Below are positions 6,608 through 15,141 of a DNA stretch of 64,000 nucleotides, in pieces. Numbering within the stretch: position 1 is the first letter of the stretch; each line of letters begins with the position of its first letter. The stretch spans positions 1,240,001-1,304,000 of the forward strand of contig NZ_BAABCP010000001.1 in the NCBI RefSeq assembly GCF_039539005.1, written 5' to 3'. This DNA is from Microbacterium soli (GTDB lineage: Bacteria; Actinomycetota; Actinomycetes; Actinomycetales; Microbacteriaceae). The notes beneath the pieces are model-generated. The model searched no databases. It saw nothing but the letters and a program-made list of their open reading frames with translations, and was not told the origin of the DNA. The translations under genes and the position numbers were made by a program.

Positions 6608-7737
6608 GGTGCTGGGATAGTCGTTGTCGAGTTCACTTGCCCGTTCGTGAAACAGACTTCGTAGACCTCGGTGCGCTCGAAGGGACTGAAAGTCGACTCG
6701 TAGTGGCGACAGTCCCCCGATCCCACTTGCTGCGGCGGTGCTTCCATCTCCACAATCGGAAGTCGGGAGCGGGCGCTGCTCTCAGACTCCCCGACGGTGA
6801 TGGCGGCGAAATCTGTGGCGGAAAGGCGGGAGAGCGCAGCCTGACCGAGCACCATGCCCACGGGAATCGCGATCATGAGCGCGGCAGTCGCCACGGGGAG
6901 AGCGATGAGCATCCGCCGCGTTCGGCGACGCCGATGCATGAGTGTACGTCGAGCTTCGTTCACTCCGGTGGTGGCCTGTAGCGGCAGACTCGCTCGAATA
7001 TGCCAACCGTCACCACTGGGTCCGGTTTTCAGTGAACCGCCCAACTCTTCGACCTGGGTGCGAAGCCCTCGCAGTCCGCGTCCGCCTGTGGGTGAGATGG
7101 TCGGCCCGACCGCGGTATCGACTGCATCGTTCTCCACACCGATGACGACCTCGTCACGGTCGCTTCGGATACGGATGCGGATCGGTGCTCCGGGTGCGTG
7201 GCGCAGCGCGTTCGTGCATCCCTCTCGCACCACCGAAATCGCGGTGCTGGTCGTGGTCGACGACGGCGTCGATCCAGCCAGGTTCCTCGCGACCTGAATA
7301 TCGACCTGCACCGGGGTCTCAGTTTGACGGACAGTATCGGCGATGTGTTCGATGCTTTCCTCCAATCCCGAGCCTTCTGCCTCCAGGCTGAGACCGCTGA
7401 CTGACCGATTCAGCGCCTCGACGCACTCTGCGATGGAAGCGCGCAACCGTTCGAGATCGGGTGCGAGATCCGTGCCTGCGCGCGTGCGTAGAGCGGCGGC
7501 CTCGATCGAAGCGAGCGTGAGGCGATGACCGAGGTCATCGTGGATCGTCCGCGAAAGCTCGGCGGCATGCGCCGAACGGATACGCTGCTCGGTCTCGACG
7601 GCGCGCGATTCTTTCTGCGCTGCGAGTTCCCAACCAAGCTCTGCCTCCTGACGGCGCAACAGCATCAGACGCCCCGTAAGCACAGCGGCGACGGACACTG
7701 GCAGCGAGATCGCGACCCAAACCAAGACATCGGACAT
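6604..7737 (-). CDS. Sensor histidine kinase with extra C-terminal membrane and external domain
   Basis: 377 residues, partner of the adjacent regulator. It has one N-terminal membrane helix (about 5-27), a HisKA_3 phospho-acceptor site RTIHDDLGHRLTL (His66), and an ATP-binding domain with GRGLRGLRTQVEELGG. Unusually the chain continues: a basic stretch RRRRTRR, a second membrane helix (about 278-300), and a 75-residue tail with two cysteines (GDCRHYES, YEVCFTNG) that would lie outside the cell. Most NarX-type kinases sense at the N-terminus, so this tail may be the sensor. It is divergent from the serine hydrolase gene, a plausible target. Confidence 0.88.
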   Translation of the reverse strand: MSDVLVWVAISLPVSVAAVLTGRLMLLRRQEAELGWELAAQKESRAVETEQRIRSAHAAELSRTIHDDLGHRLTLASIEAAALRTRAGTDLAPDLERLRASIAECVEALNRSVSGLSLEAEGSGLEESIEHIADTVRQTETPVQVDIQVARNLAGSTPSSTTTSTAISVVREGCTNALRHAPGAPIRIRIRSDRDEVVIGVENDAVDTAVGPTISPTGGRGLRGLRTQVEELGGSLKTGPSGDGWHIRASLPLQATTGVNEARRTLMHRRRRTRRMLIALPVATAALMIAIPVGMVLGQAALSRLSATDFAAITVGESESSARSRLPIVEMEAPPQQVGSGDCRHYESTFSPFERTEVYEVCFTNGQVNSTTTIPAP

Positions 7738-7858
7738 GCTTCATATTCTCCCGGCCTTTCCTTACTGCATACACCCGCCGTTCGGGGGTACTTTGCTAAG
7801 CGAGGAGGGGCCGGACGGCCCTGCCGCCGCGCGTTCACGAGTTTCTACCGTGAGATGC

Positions 7859-9343
7859 ATGAGCAGAACGGCAACAATAGCAACGACGACGCACTCCCGA
7901 TTCACGCGCACTCGTCTGGCCGCTGCCATTGGCGTGGCCCTCGCGCTCATGGCGCAGATCATGCCGATCCAGGCCGCCTCGGCTGCACCGCAGGAGGACG
8001 TCCAGGGATGGCTGGAGGAGGTGAACGCGAGCGGAGTTCCGGCGATCGCCGTTGTCGTCACACACGGGAACGAGGTCGCGGTGGAAGCTGGCGCAGGGCA
8101 GGTCGACGGTCGCCCGGTCGATGAGCACACATCATTCCGCATCGAGTCGCTCTCGAAATCGTTCACCGCGACCGCGGTCATGCAACTCGTCGAGGAGAAA
8201 CGGGTTGACCTCGATGTGCCGGTAACGCAGTATCTGCCGGATCTGCGACTCGATGACGAGCGTGCCGAGAGCATCACTGTGCGACAACTCCTGAATCAAT
8301 CGAGCGGAATCAGCGACGCGACCCTCGGGTTCGACCAATACGCTGCCGGACCGCAGACTCCGCGAGAAGCAGGCGAACTGCTGTCGCGCAGTCGACTCGC
8401 TTTCGACCCCGGAACGGATTGGGCCTACTCGAATCCCAACTACTGGATCTGCGCCCAGCTCATCGAAGAAGTCTCCGGCCAGGATCTGGATACCTATCTG
8501 CAACAGAACATCCTTGACCCGCTAGGAATGGATGAGACTACGAGTGCGTCCACCAGCGGTCAGGTTCAGGGTGCTCCGGGGCATGCGCAGGCGTTCGGGG
8601 CACCGGTTCGAGTCACCGGTCCCGACAGTTGGGTCGCTGGTGCTGGTGGCGTGACCTCCACGGCTCACGATCTGGGCATCTGGCTCCGCTTCCAGCACGG
8701 TGTGCTGCCCGGCGGTGAGGAGGTGCTGTCCGCGGCAATGCGCGACGAGATGCACCGTCGCCAAGCACCGGAAGGGGGCCTGTATGCGCTGGGCTGGTAC
8801 AGCGGCCCACCGGCAGACGGCGGCGTCGAACGGGTCTCACACTCCGGCGTCGGCGCGGGAACCAGCGCCTACCAGGGGTTGTTTCCCCACGAAACCGGTA
8901 TAGCAGTTCTACAGGCGAGTTCTGCACTGGATTCCTACGAGATAGCGGCCTCTCTGTATGAAGCATCTTCGACCGGGGAACTCGGAACTGCGCCACCGGC
9001 ACCCGGGCCGGGCCGGGACATCGTGATCACCCTCGTCGCCATTGCGCTTCTCGGGCTGTTTGCGCGAGGGATTGTGCGGAGCGCGCGTTGGGCAAGGCGT
9101 CTTGGGAAAATCCGCGCCACCATCACGCTCGGGATCGGCGCTGTCGTGGCAGCGGTGCTGTTCACAGTTCCAGTATGGGGCTCCGCTATCTTGGGACGCG
9201 CCGCGACCTGGCCTATCCTGTTCGCCGGAGCACCAATCCCCGTCATCGCGGTCCTAGCAATAGCGGTCGGAGTTGGCCTGCTCATCATCGCGCGACTCGC
9301 TCGGCTCATCGCCTATGTTGCAGCAGAACAGCATGGTCAATAA
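7859..9343 (+). CDS. Secreted or membrane-bound serine hydrolase, beta-lactamase/PBP-like
   Basis: 494 residues from the ATG at 7859; upstream in-frame codons exist but would lengthen the N-terminus without a signal start. There is a signal-like segment (RLAAAIGVALALMAQIM, cut near ASA-APQ). The catalytic domain has S97-L-S-K100 (SxxK), a YSN motif in DWAYSNPNYW and HSG in place of KTG, typical of class C beta-lactamase-like esterases and DD-peptidases. Three C-terminal membrane helices (about 385-490) anchor it, so the active site faces outside. It is divergent from the kinase-regulator pair and probably controlled by it. The substrate is not known. Confidence 0.85.
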   Translation: MSRTATIATTTHSRFTRTRLAAAIGVALALMAQIMPIQAASAAPQEDVQGWLEEVNASGVPAIAVVVTHGNEVAVEAGAGQVDGRPVDEHTSFRIESLSKSFTATAVMQLVEEKRVDLDVPVTQYLPDLRLDDERAESITVRQLLNQSSGISDATLGFDQYAAGPQTPREAGELLSRSRLAFDPGTDWAYSNPNYWICAQLIEEVSGQDLDTYLQQNILDPLGMDETTSASTSGQVQGAPGHAQAFGAPVRVTGPDSWVAGAGGVTSTAHDLGIWLRFQHGVLPGGEEVLSAAMRDEMHRRQAPEGGLYALGWYSGPPADGGVERVSHSGVGAGTSAYQGLFPHETGIAVLQASSALDSYEIAASLYEASSTGELGTAPPAPGPGRDIVITLVAIALLGLFARGIVRSARWARRLGKIRATITLGIGAVVAAVLFTVPVWGSAILGRAATWPILFAGAPIPVIAVLAIAVGVGLLIIARLARLIAYVAAEQHGQ

Positions 9344-9564
9344 ATGGAAAACGTAGAACCCTGCTGTCGATCGCGGCGCAGTCACTCTCCCGTCGATGGC
9401 AGCCAAGCCTTGCCTCGTCGATAAGCGCTGAGTACTCGCCCAACGCAGCAACGCTTCGCTTTCTCTCCTCCGCCCCACGTAGGCTCCTCTAACTCATCCC
9501 TGTTCTTCTGAATGAACGTATGCTACCGTGGTAGATAACATAGTTTCCGTATTGGAAATCCTGG
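9344..9564 (+). other. Intergenic region before the relaxase gene, possible oriT
   Basis: 221 bp without a gene. It holds a small inverted repeat ctacc-gt-ggtag (9523-9534) followed by an A/T-richer stretch (gataacatagtttccgtattgg). MobF relaxases usually nick an oriT near their own gene, often next to such short repeats, so this is the first place to look for oriT. The repeat could equally be an operator. Confidence 0.35.
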
Positions 9565-12500
9565 GTGGTGAGCCTCATGCATGGCGGCGTGATCCTGTTC
9601 CGGGGAACCGGGGCCGACGCGCGCCGCTATGTCGAGGCCGACCGCTCTCGCGCGGATGACTACTACCTCGGCGCTGACGCGTCCGTGGCGGATTTCACTG
9701 CGCTCGATGGTGCCGGGAACGTGACAGTCGCGCTGGGCCTCCACCCGGAGGCGTATGCAGCATGGGTGGACTGGGCGAGCCCGCTCACAGGCGAGTCGAT
9801 GGGCAGGCCCCGTTTGCCGGGCGAGGGGCGGCAGGGGTCTCCGCGGTTCGCGGAGATGGTCGTGAACGCCCCCAAGTCGCTGTCGATCGCCGCCGCGCTC
9901 CACCCCGAAGTCTCTGCTGCTCTCGACCGGGCGCAGCAGGACGCGGTGGCGGAGATTCAGCGGTGGCTCGCTCAGCACTCCGTGACCCGTGTGGGTCCGC
10001 GCGGCAAGCAGGAGGTTGTGCCCGTCCAGCAGTTGCAGACGGTGGCGGTGTCGCACCGCACGTCCCGGGCGGGTGATCCGCACCGGCATATCCACTTCCA
10101 GATCGGCACCCGCGTATGGGCGGCCGGGAAGCGGCGGGCGCTGGACACGGCGGCGTTGTTCCGGCAGCAGGGCGCGATTCGCGCGCTCGGTACTGCCGTG
10201 ATCGCCGCGCACCCGGAGCTTGCGGAGGTGCTGGATCGGCACGGCCTGACTCTTGACCCCGTATCGGGTGAGGTGGTCGAGCTCGAGCGGTTCAACGGCG
10301 TGATGAGCAAGCGCGGCGAGCAAGTGCGCCGACACCTCGAACGGTTCGAAGCGGAGTGGGAGGCGGCACATCCCGGCGAGTCGATGGGGCCGGTTGTCTC
10401 CGCGCGTCTCGCGGCGAAAGCGTGGGCGCACGAGCGGCCCGCGAAGAAGCCCACGACCCTCCGCGAAGAGCAGGCGTGGGTGACCGAGCTGCACGACGTC
10501 GGCTACGACCCGGCCAGGTTGCGCCGGCCTGCGCGCCGTACGCCGGCGTCACTTGACGACCTCTCCGTGCAGACCGTCGCGAACCGGGCACTGGATCGGT
10601 GCGCGGCTGGTGGTTCGGCGTGGACGAGGCATACGGTGCAGGAGCACGCGACACGGATCATGACCGAGTATGGCGTGCAAGCAGCGCCCGCCGAGATACG
10701 CGAGTTCGTGAACGTCGCAACGGCGTTGGCGATGGAGGATTGCTTCTCGATCCTCCCGCCTGGCACACCCGCCCCGGAGCATGTGGCGCACCGCACCAGC
10801 CTGCGTGTCGTGCAGGCGGAGACGGAGCTGCGCGACCTCATCGCCGCGCGCATCCCGCAACAAGACCCGGAGCACCCGGACGTAAGCCGGGCGGCGCGCA
10901 GGCGCGGCCTGGACGCCGGGCAGGAGCGCGCCGCCGCCGCGGTCGCATCGACCGACCCGCTCGTGATCGGAGAAGGAGCAGCAGGTAGCGGGAAGACGAC
11001 GATGCTCGGTGTTGCAGTCGAAGCCGCCGCACTGCACGGGCGGGCGTCGCGGGTAGTTGCGCCGACGCTGCGCGCCGCGCAGGTCGCACACGATGAACTC
11101 GGCGTGCCCGCGACCAGTGTTGCGGCGCTCGTGCACGCTCACGGATGGCGATGGAACAGCGACGGCGTATGGACACGCCTCGCACCCGGCGACACCGACC
11201 CCGACACCGGGCACACCTATCACGGCCCAGTCGAGGGCGCGCGGCTGGCGCGGGGTGAGCGGGTGATCGTCGACGAGGCCGGAATGCTCGACCAGGACAC
11301 CGCAATCGCCCTCCTGACCGTCTGCGATGAGGCGGGCGCAACGGTCGCACTCGTCGGGGATCGCGCGCAGCTCGCCGCCGTCGGACGCGGCGGGGTGCTC
11401 GACATGGCCGCACAGCTCCGGGGCCGCACGTTCGACATGGCGCAGGTGCACCGTTTCACTGACCGCGCCTACGCCGACCTGACGGTGCGGATGCGGGACG
11501 GTGGCAACCCCGGCGAGGTGTTCGACCAACTCACCGCGCTCGGCCTCGTACGCCTGCACGCCAGCAACGAAGACGTGCGCGAGCACATCGCCAAGCGAAG
11601 CCGGGAGGGAGAAACCGTCACGGTCACGTCCAATGACGAGGCTCGCGCTGTGAACGCGCGTATCCGTGAGGAACGGGTGGCGCGTGGTGAGGTCGACGAC
11701 CATCGCACCGCGACCGGCAACGACGGCCTCCCCATCGGTGCTGGGGACGTGATCCAAACGCGCAAGAACAACACCAGCATCGGTGTGGCGAACCGTCAGA
11801 ACTGGATCGTGCAACGCGTCGAGCAGGACGGGGCATTGCGTGTGCGCGAGGCGGGGAACGGGCGGAAGCGGCAGCGCACCGTGCGCCTGCCCGCCGAGTA
11901 TGTGGCCGAACACGCGCACCTGTCGTATGCGGCGACCGCCTACGGGGTGCAGGGCGCGACCGTCACCGGGTCGCACACGATCCTCACCGACGCCACCAGC
12001 GCGGCAGGTGTCTATGTCGGCATGACTCGCGGCCGCGAACAGAACCTGCTGCACGTCGTTGCCGAGACCCAGGAGCAGGCGCGGGAGCAGTTCATCGCGG
12101 CGATGGAGCGGGACCGTGCCGACCGAGGCCTCACCGACGCGACCGAACGCGCAGCAGACGCTGTGCGGGGGCTCGTGAACGATGGGCCGGTACGGCTCGT
12201 GCAGACGGAGCGGGCACGCCTGACGCAGCTCATCGAACGCGCAGAGCAGCACGCAGCACTGTTCGAGGATGCCGCCGCCCGATTCGCCGCACAGAAGCAA
12301 GCGCATCACGTCGAAGCCGAGGAGCACGCCGAGCGTGTGACCCATGCCAAGGCGCTTGCAGAGCACACCCGGCACGCGTTCACCGCCGAAGTGGAGACGC
12401 GGGTGCGGACAGATGGGCAAGAACTCGTGGAGGCTCGCGCGCAGCTTCAGGCCGCTCGCGACGCGGCGCGTGCGGCGAAGTTCGGGCGCAGGCGCACCGC

Positions 12501-13035
12501 CGCCCGGGACATCAACACCGCGGAAGAGTCGGTGGCGAAGATCGAGCAGCGCGTCACCCAGACCTGGGGCACCTCGCCGTCTCTCTTGCGCCCTGTCGCC
12601 GAGTGGGCGACGAAGATCGCGACGGAACACGCTGACGCTCACTCGGAGGTGCAGGTGGCTGAACAGGCTCTCAGCGACACCGAGGCCGCGAGGCAGCAGG
12701 CGGCCCAGCGGCAGGCCGTCGAACGGGATCGCCTCACCGTCGAGGTGTACGGCGCGGAGCAGGCACGGCAGATGCGAGGCACCTTCCGCACCCCGAACCC
12801 CAAGGCCGACGCCGAACGCGCCAGGAAGCGGGCAGCCGACGCGCGGCGGGTCATCGCTGAGTTGGATGCCCGCCCCGTCGCTGAGGCCGCCGAATGGCTC
12901 GCCCAGCGGCGAGAGCAGCAACGGGCCGAGCGCGAGGCGCTGCAAGCCCGTCAGGAGGCCCTCACGCGCCGCAACGCGGGGCTGACGAGGACTGGCCCGG
13001 ATCAGCGGCGAGAAGGGCCGGGGCGCAGCTTGTGA
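9565..13035 (+). CDS. MobF-family conjugative relaxase with helicase domain
   Basis: 1156-residue relaxase of the TrwC/TraA type: it nicks oriT, stays bound to the strand through a Tyr and unwinds DNA for transfer. The N-terminal relaxase domain has candidate tyrosines Y22 and Y33-Y34 and the three-His metal site in DPHRHIHFQI (H173, H175, H177). The helicase domain has Walker A GEGAAGSGKTT (about 469-479), Walker B VIVDEAGML and a late TRGREQNLLHV motif. A charged coiled-coil tail covers about 850-1140. The start is one of two GTGs (9565, 9568) or the ATG at 9577; none has a strong ribosome site. No coupling or secretion gene is nearby. Confidence 0.9.
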   Translation: MVSLMHGGVILFRGTGADARRYVEADRSRADDYYLGADASVADFTALDGAGNVTVALGLHPEAYAAWVDWASPLTGESMGRPRLPGEGRQGSPRFAEMVVNAPKSLSIAAALHPEVSAALDRAQQDAVAEIQRWLAQHSVTRVGPRGKQEVVPVQQLQTVAVSHRTSRAGDPHRHIHFQIGTRVWAAGKRRALDTAALFRQQGAIRALGTAVIAAHPELAEVLDRHGLTLDPVSGEVVELERFNGVMSKRGEQVRRHLERFEAEWEAAHPGESMGPVVSARLAAKAWAHERPAKKPTTLREEQAWVTELHDVGYDPARLRRPARRTPASLDDLSVQTVANRALDRCAAGGSAWTRHTVQEHATRIMTEYGVQAAPAEIREFVNVATALAMEDCFSILPPGTPAPEHVAHRTSLRVVQAETELRDLIAARIPQQDPEHPDVSRAARRRGLDAGQERAAAAVASTDPLVIGEGAAGSGKTTMLGVAVEAAALHGRASRVVAPTLRAAQVAHDELGVPATSVAALVHAHGWRWNSDGVWTRLAPGDTDPDTGHTYHGPVEGARLARGERVIVDEAGMLDQDTAIALLTVCDEAGATVALVGDRAQLAAVGRGGVLDMAAQLRGRTFDMAQVHRFTDRAYADLTVRMRDGGNPGEVFDQLTALGLVRLHASNEDVREHIAKRSREGETVTVTSNDEARAVNARIREERVARGEVDDHRTATGNDGLPIGAGDVIQTRKNNTSIGVANRQNWIVQRVEQDGALRVREAGNGRKRQRTVRLPAEYVAEHAHLSYAATAYGVQGATVTGSHTILTDATSAAGVYVGMTRGREQNLLHVVAETQEQAREQFIAAMERDRADRGLTDATERAADAVRGLVNDGPVRLVQTERARLTQLIERAEQHAALFEDAAARFAAQKQAHHVEAEEHAERVTHAKALAEHTRHAFTAEVETRVRTDGQELVEARAQLQAARDAARAAKFGRRRTAARDINTAEESVAKIEQRVTQTWGTSPSLLRPVAEWATKIATEHADAHSEVQVAEQALSDTEAARQQAAQRQAVERDRLTVEVYGAEQARQMRGTFRTPNPKADAERARKRAADARRVIAELDARPVAEAAEWLAQRREQQRAEREALQARQEALTRRNAGLTRTGPDQRREGPGRSL

Positions 13036-13050
13036 CCCGGCCTGGTGACG

Positions 13051-13833
13051 CTACAGAGACAGCCCACCGTGGGGCGTTGGCGGCTCCGGGCGGCGCGCGC
13101 CCGTGCCGAACGACCCCGCGGCCGAATGAGAACGTCGGCGGCGGGCTGCGTCGAGTTCGCGATCCAGCACGTCCGGCGTCCGCGAGACACCCCGCGCTTG
13201 GAAGCTGCGCACCTGCTCCACCGTCACCGCCTCCCCAGCTCGCCCGCCTGCGTCGAGCCGGTGGAGGTTCGGCCGGATCAGCGCGTCGATGCCTGTGTGG
13301 TCTTCCACGATCGCGAGGGTGCGGGCGTGGGCGAACACGTCGCCGGGAATCTGAGACCAGTCGATGACCCATCCGGCGTCGCGGGCGAGCTGGTTGAACA
13401 TGATGTGCTGACTGCGGGTGTTCACGTCACGGAACGGGTGGATCGCGGTCGTCTCACCCCACACCCAGGCCAGCCCGTCGGAGAACGCATCCGCGTCCAG
13501 GCCGCGGAGATGGTCACGGGCAGCGAGTTCCCCGAAGACGCGCTCAGCCTCGGGCACGATGAACGGCGGACGGCAGTGTGCGATACCCGTGCCGCCGGGG
13601 TGCGTGTCGGTGTCGCGGATGTCACCACCCCAGACATACAGATCGGCAGTCAGATGCCGGTGGATGGCCTGCAAGTGGGCGAGGTCGTATCGGCCGGGGA
13701 TGGGGTGCTCGGTGAGTTCGACCATGCGCTGATGGATCGCGGCCGTCTCCACGGCTTTCCAGCGGTCGTAGTCGGTGATGCCGAGCTTGTTGATCAGAAC
13801 GAGGCTGTTCGGGTAGCTGTAGCGGTCGGGCAC
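13051..13833 (-). CDS. Fic/DOC family protein with altered Fic motif
   Basis: 260 residues. Fic enzymes transfer AMP or other groups to target proteins and are often toxins. The motif is HPFRDVNTRSQ (132-142); the standard is HPFx(D/E)GNGRxxR. The catalytic His132, the acidic D136, N138 and R140 remain, but both glycines are replaced (V137, T139) and the last Arg is His143. The altered anion loop may change the nucleotide donor or reduce activity. GTG start at 13833, 21 bp after an antitoxin-like gene on the same strand, convergent with the relaxase gene. The Arg-rich last 60 residues look disordered. Confidence 0.8.
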   Translation of the reverse strand: MPDRYSYPNSLVLINKLGITDYDRWKAVETAAIHQRMVELTEHPIPGRYDLAHLQAIHRHLTADLYVWGGDIRDTDTHPGGTGIAHCRPPFIVPEAERVFGELAARDHLRGLDADAFSDGLAWVWGETTAIHPFRDVNTRSQHIMFNQLARDAGWVIDWSQIPGDVFAHARTLAIVEDHTGIDALIRPNLHRLDAGGRAGEAVTVEQVRSFQARGVSRTPDVLDRELDAARRRRSHSAAGSFGTGARRPEPPTPHGGLSL

Positions 13834-13854
13834 TGGTGCTCCTGCCCGGACGGG

Positions 13855-14055
13855 TTACTTCTCGGGGAAGCGGTCAAGCGCCGCAGCGATCGCCTCGCGC
13901 ACCGCCTCATCCGCGGACAGTTCACCGCGCACCTGACGGCGGGCAATCTCTCGGTCCGCCTCAGTCACGACCGCACCGGCCGTGACCTGCCCGGCCTCGA
14001 CCTCCGCGAGCACTCGCCGGACATGGGCCTCGGATACCGGAGTCTTGAGAGCCAT
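13855..14055 (-). CDS. VbhA-like antitoxin partner of the Fic protein
   Basis: 66 residues, mostly helical and charged, ending with REIARRQVRGELSADEAV, which resembles the C-terminal part of VbhA-type Fic inhibitors. It directly precedes the Fic gene, the usual order for antitoxin and Fic toxin. The inhibitory (S/T)xxxE(G/N) motif is not obvious here, so family membership rests on size, position and the RGELSADEAV tail. If right, it holds the Fic protein inactive and helps keep the element in the cell. Confidence 0.6.
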   Translation of the reverse strand: MALKTPVSEAHVRRVLAEVEAGQVTAGAVVTEADREIARRQVRGELSADEAVREAIAAALDRFPEK

Positions 14056-14164
14056 GCGGGGTGCCTCCTTATGGTTGGCGTTCTGTACCTAGTTTACGTC
14101 GCCCCACCGACATCCACCCGGAAGCCAGGGGCGGGGGTGCCGATTCGGCACAGCCAGCGGAGTG

Positions 14165-14389
14165 TCAGGATTCGCCGGTATCAGTCCCGACATCTGCGAA
14201 GAGGGCGAGGAACTTCTCACGCGGGATCACGATGCGCCGACCGAGCTTCACATGCGGGATGGTGCCCTCGTTGATGCTCGTGGTGATCGTGCGGGGATCG
14301 ACGCCGAGTGCTTCGGCGGCTTCTTTGCGGGTGATGACGAGGCTGCGTCGCCCACGGAGGTCGTCCATGTCGAGGGTGCTCTGCCGCAT
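14165..14389 (-). CDS. Excisionase-like MerR/HTH_17 DNA-binding protein
   Basis: 74 residues with one winged helix-turn-helix: ITRKEAAEALGVDPRTITTS, then the wing IPHVKLGRRIVIPREKF. This is the pattern of small excisionase-family proteins that bend DNA and steer integrases to excision. It is divergent from the regulator-integrase operon with about 100 bp between, which should hold both promoters. It could also be a plain repressor. Confidence 0.75.
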   Translation of the reverse strand: MRQSTLDMDDLRGRRSLVITRKEAAEALGVDPRTITTSINEGTIPHVKLGRRIVIPREKFLALFADVGTDTGES

Positions 14390-14487
14390 GTCGCACCATC
14401 CGTTCGTGTCAGCGCCGAGAAATATGGTTCATCCCACCGTAGAGAATCGCACTTGCGCTGTCAAGCATTGCGCTGTAGTTTTCTACT

Positions 14488-15141
14488 ATGGAAAACGAGA
14501 GGGTGCGGGGCAACCCCGCAGGCATCACGAACACGCACGTCGCACAGAACATCCGTGCGGCCCGGCAAGCGATCGGTATGGACTTGCGCACCATGTCCGA
14601 CGGGCTGAGAGCCGCAGGGCGCAAGCTCTCCACCTCGGGCATCAGCAAGTTGGAGGCCGGGGATCGCCGCGTGGACGTGGACGACCTGACCGTGATCGCC
14701 TACCTGCTGCGCACCACCCCCGCCGCGCTCCTGACCCCGCCCGACGAGCAGACGACCCTCACCGGGGTGCCGGAAGGGTATGAGCCGGAGGAGATCGACA
14801 GGTGGATGCGCGGGGAACTCGTGCTCACCGATGAGGGGCTGTTCAACTACTGGCAGCAGGAATGGGTGATCTGCACCGACCGCATCCACCACCTCGAAAC
14901 CACCCTCGCAGGCATGACCGCCCCAAGCAAGGACGATCCCGAGAAGCCGAGCGCCCACCCCAAGACCATCGCCGCCTACCAGGAACGTTTGGAGACAGCG
15001 CGGGCACGCGCGCGTGTGATCCGGGAGCGAGGCGTGCAACTCGACCCGGAGGGGCGTGTGTTCAACGCCGCCGACTACATCCAGAACTACGGCGATACCC
15101 ATCGGCCCGGGCAGACGACGGCAAGGAGCACCCTGTCATGA
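14488..15141 (+). CDS. XRE-family transcriptional regulator
   Basis: 217 residues. The helix-turn-helix lies at about 18-75 (HVAQNIRAARQAIGMDLRTM ... STSGISKLEAGDRRVDVDDL). The rest is a charged helical region with no clear match. The stop overlaps the integrase start (ATGA-type overlap at 15138-15141), so the regulator and integrase are one operon; it probably controls its own promoter and thereby integrase level, in opposition to the divergent excisionase-like gene. Confidence 0.85.
   Translation: MENERVRGNPAGITNTHVAQNIRAARQAIGMDLRTMSDGLRAAGRKLSTSGISKLEAGDRRVDVDDLTVIAYLLRTTPAALLTPPDEQTTLTGVPEGYEPEEIDRWMRGELVLTDEGLFNYWQQEWVICTDRIHHLETTLAGMTAPSKDDPEKPSAHPKTIAAYQERLETARARARVIRERGVQLDPEGRVFNAADYIQNYGDTHRPGQTTARSTLS

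Noticed and set aside
10549..12945. A 798-codon open frame antisense to the relaxase gene
   Set aside because: High-GC codon bias leaves long open antisense frames; the plus-strand frame has clear relaxase and helicase motifs, and the antisense product has no family pattern.
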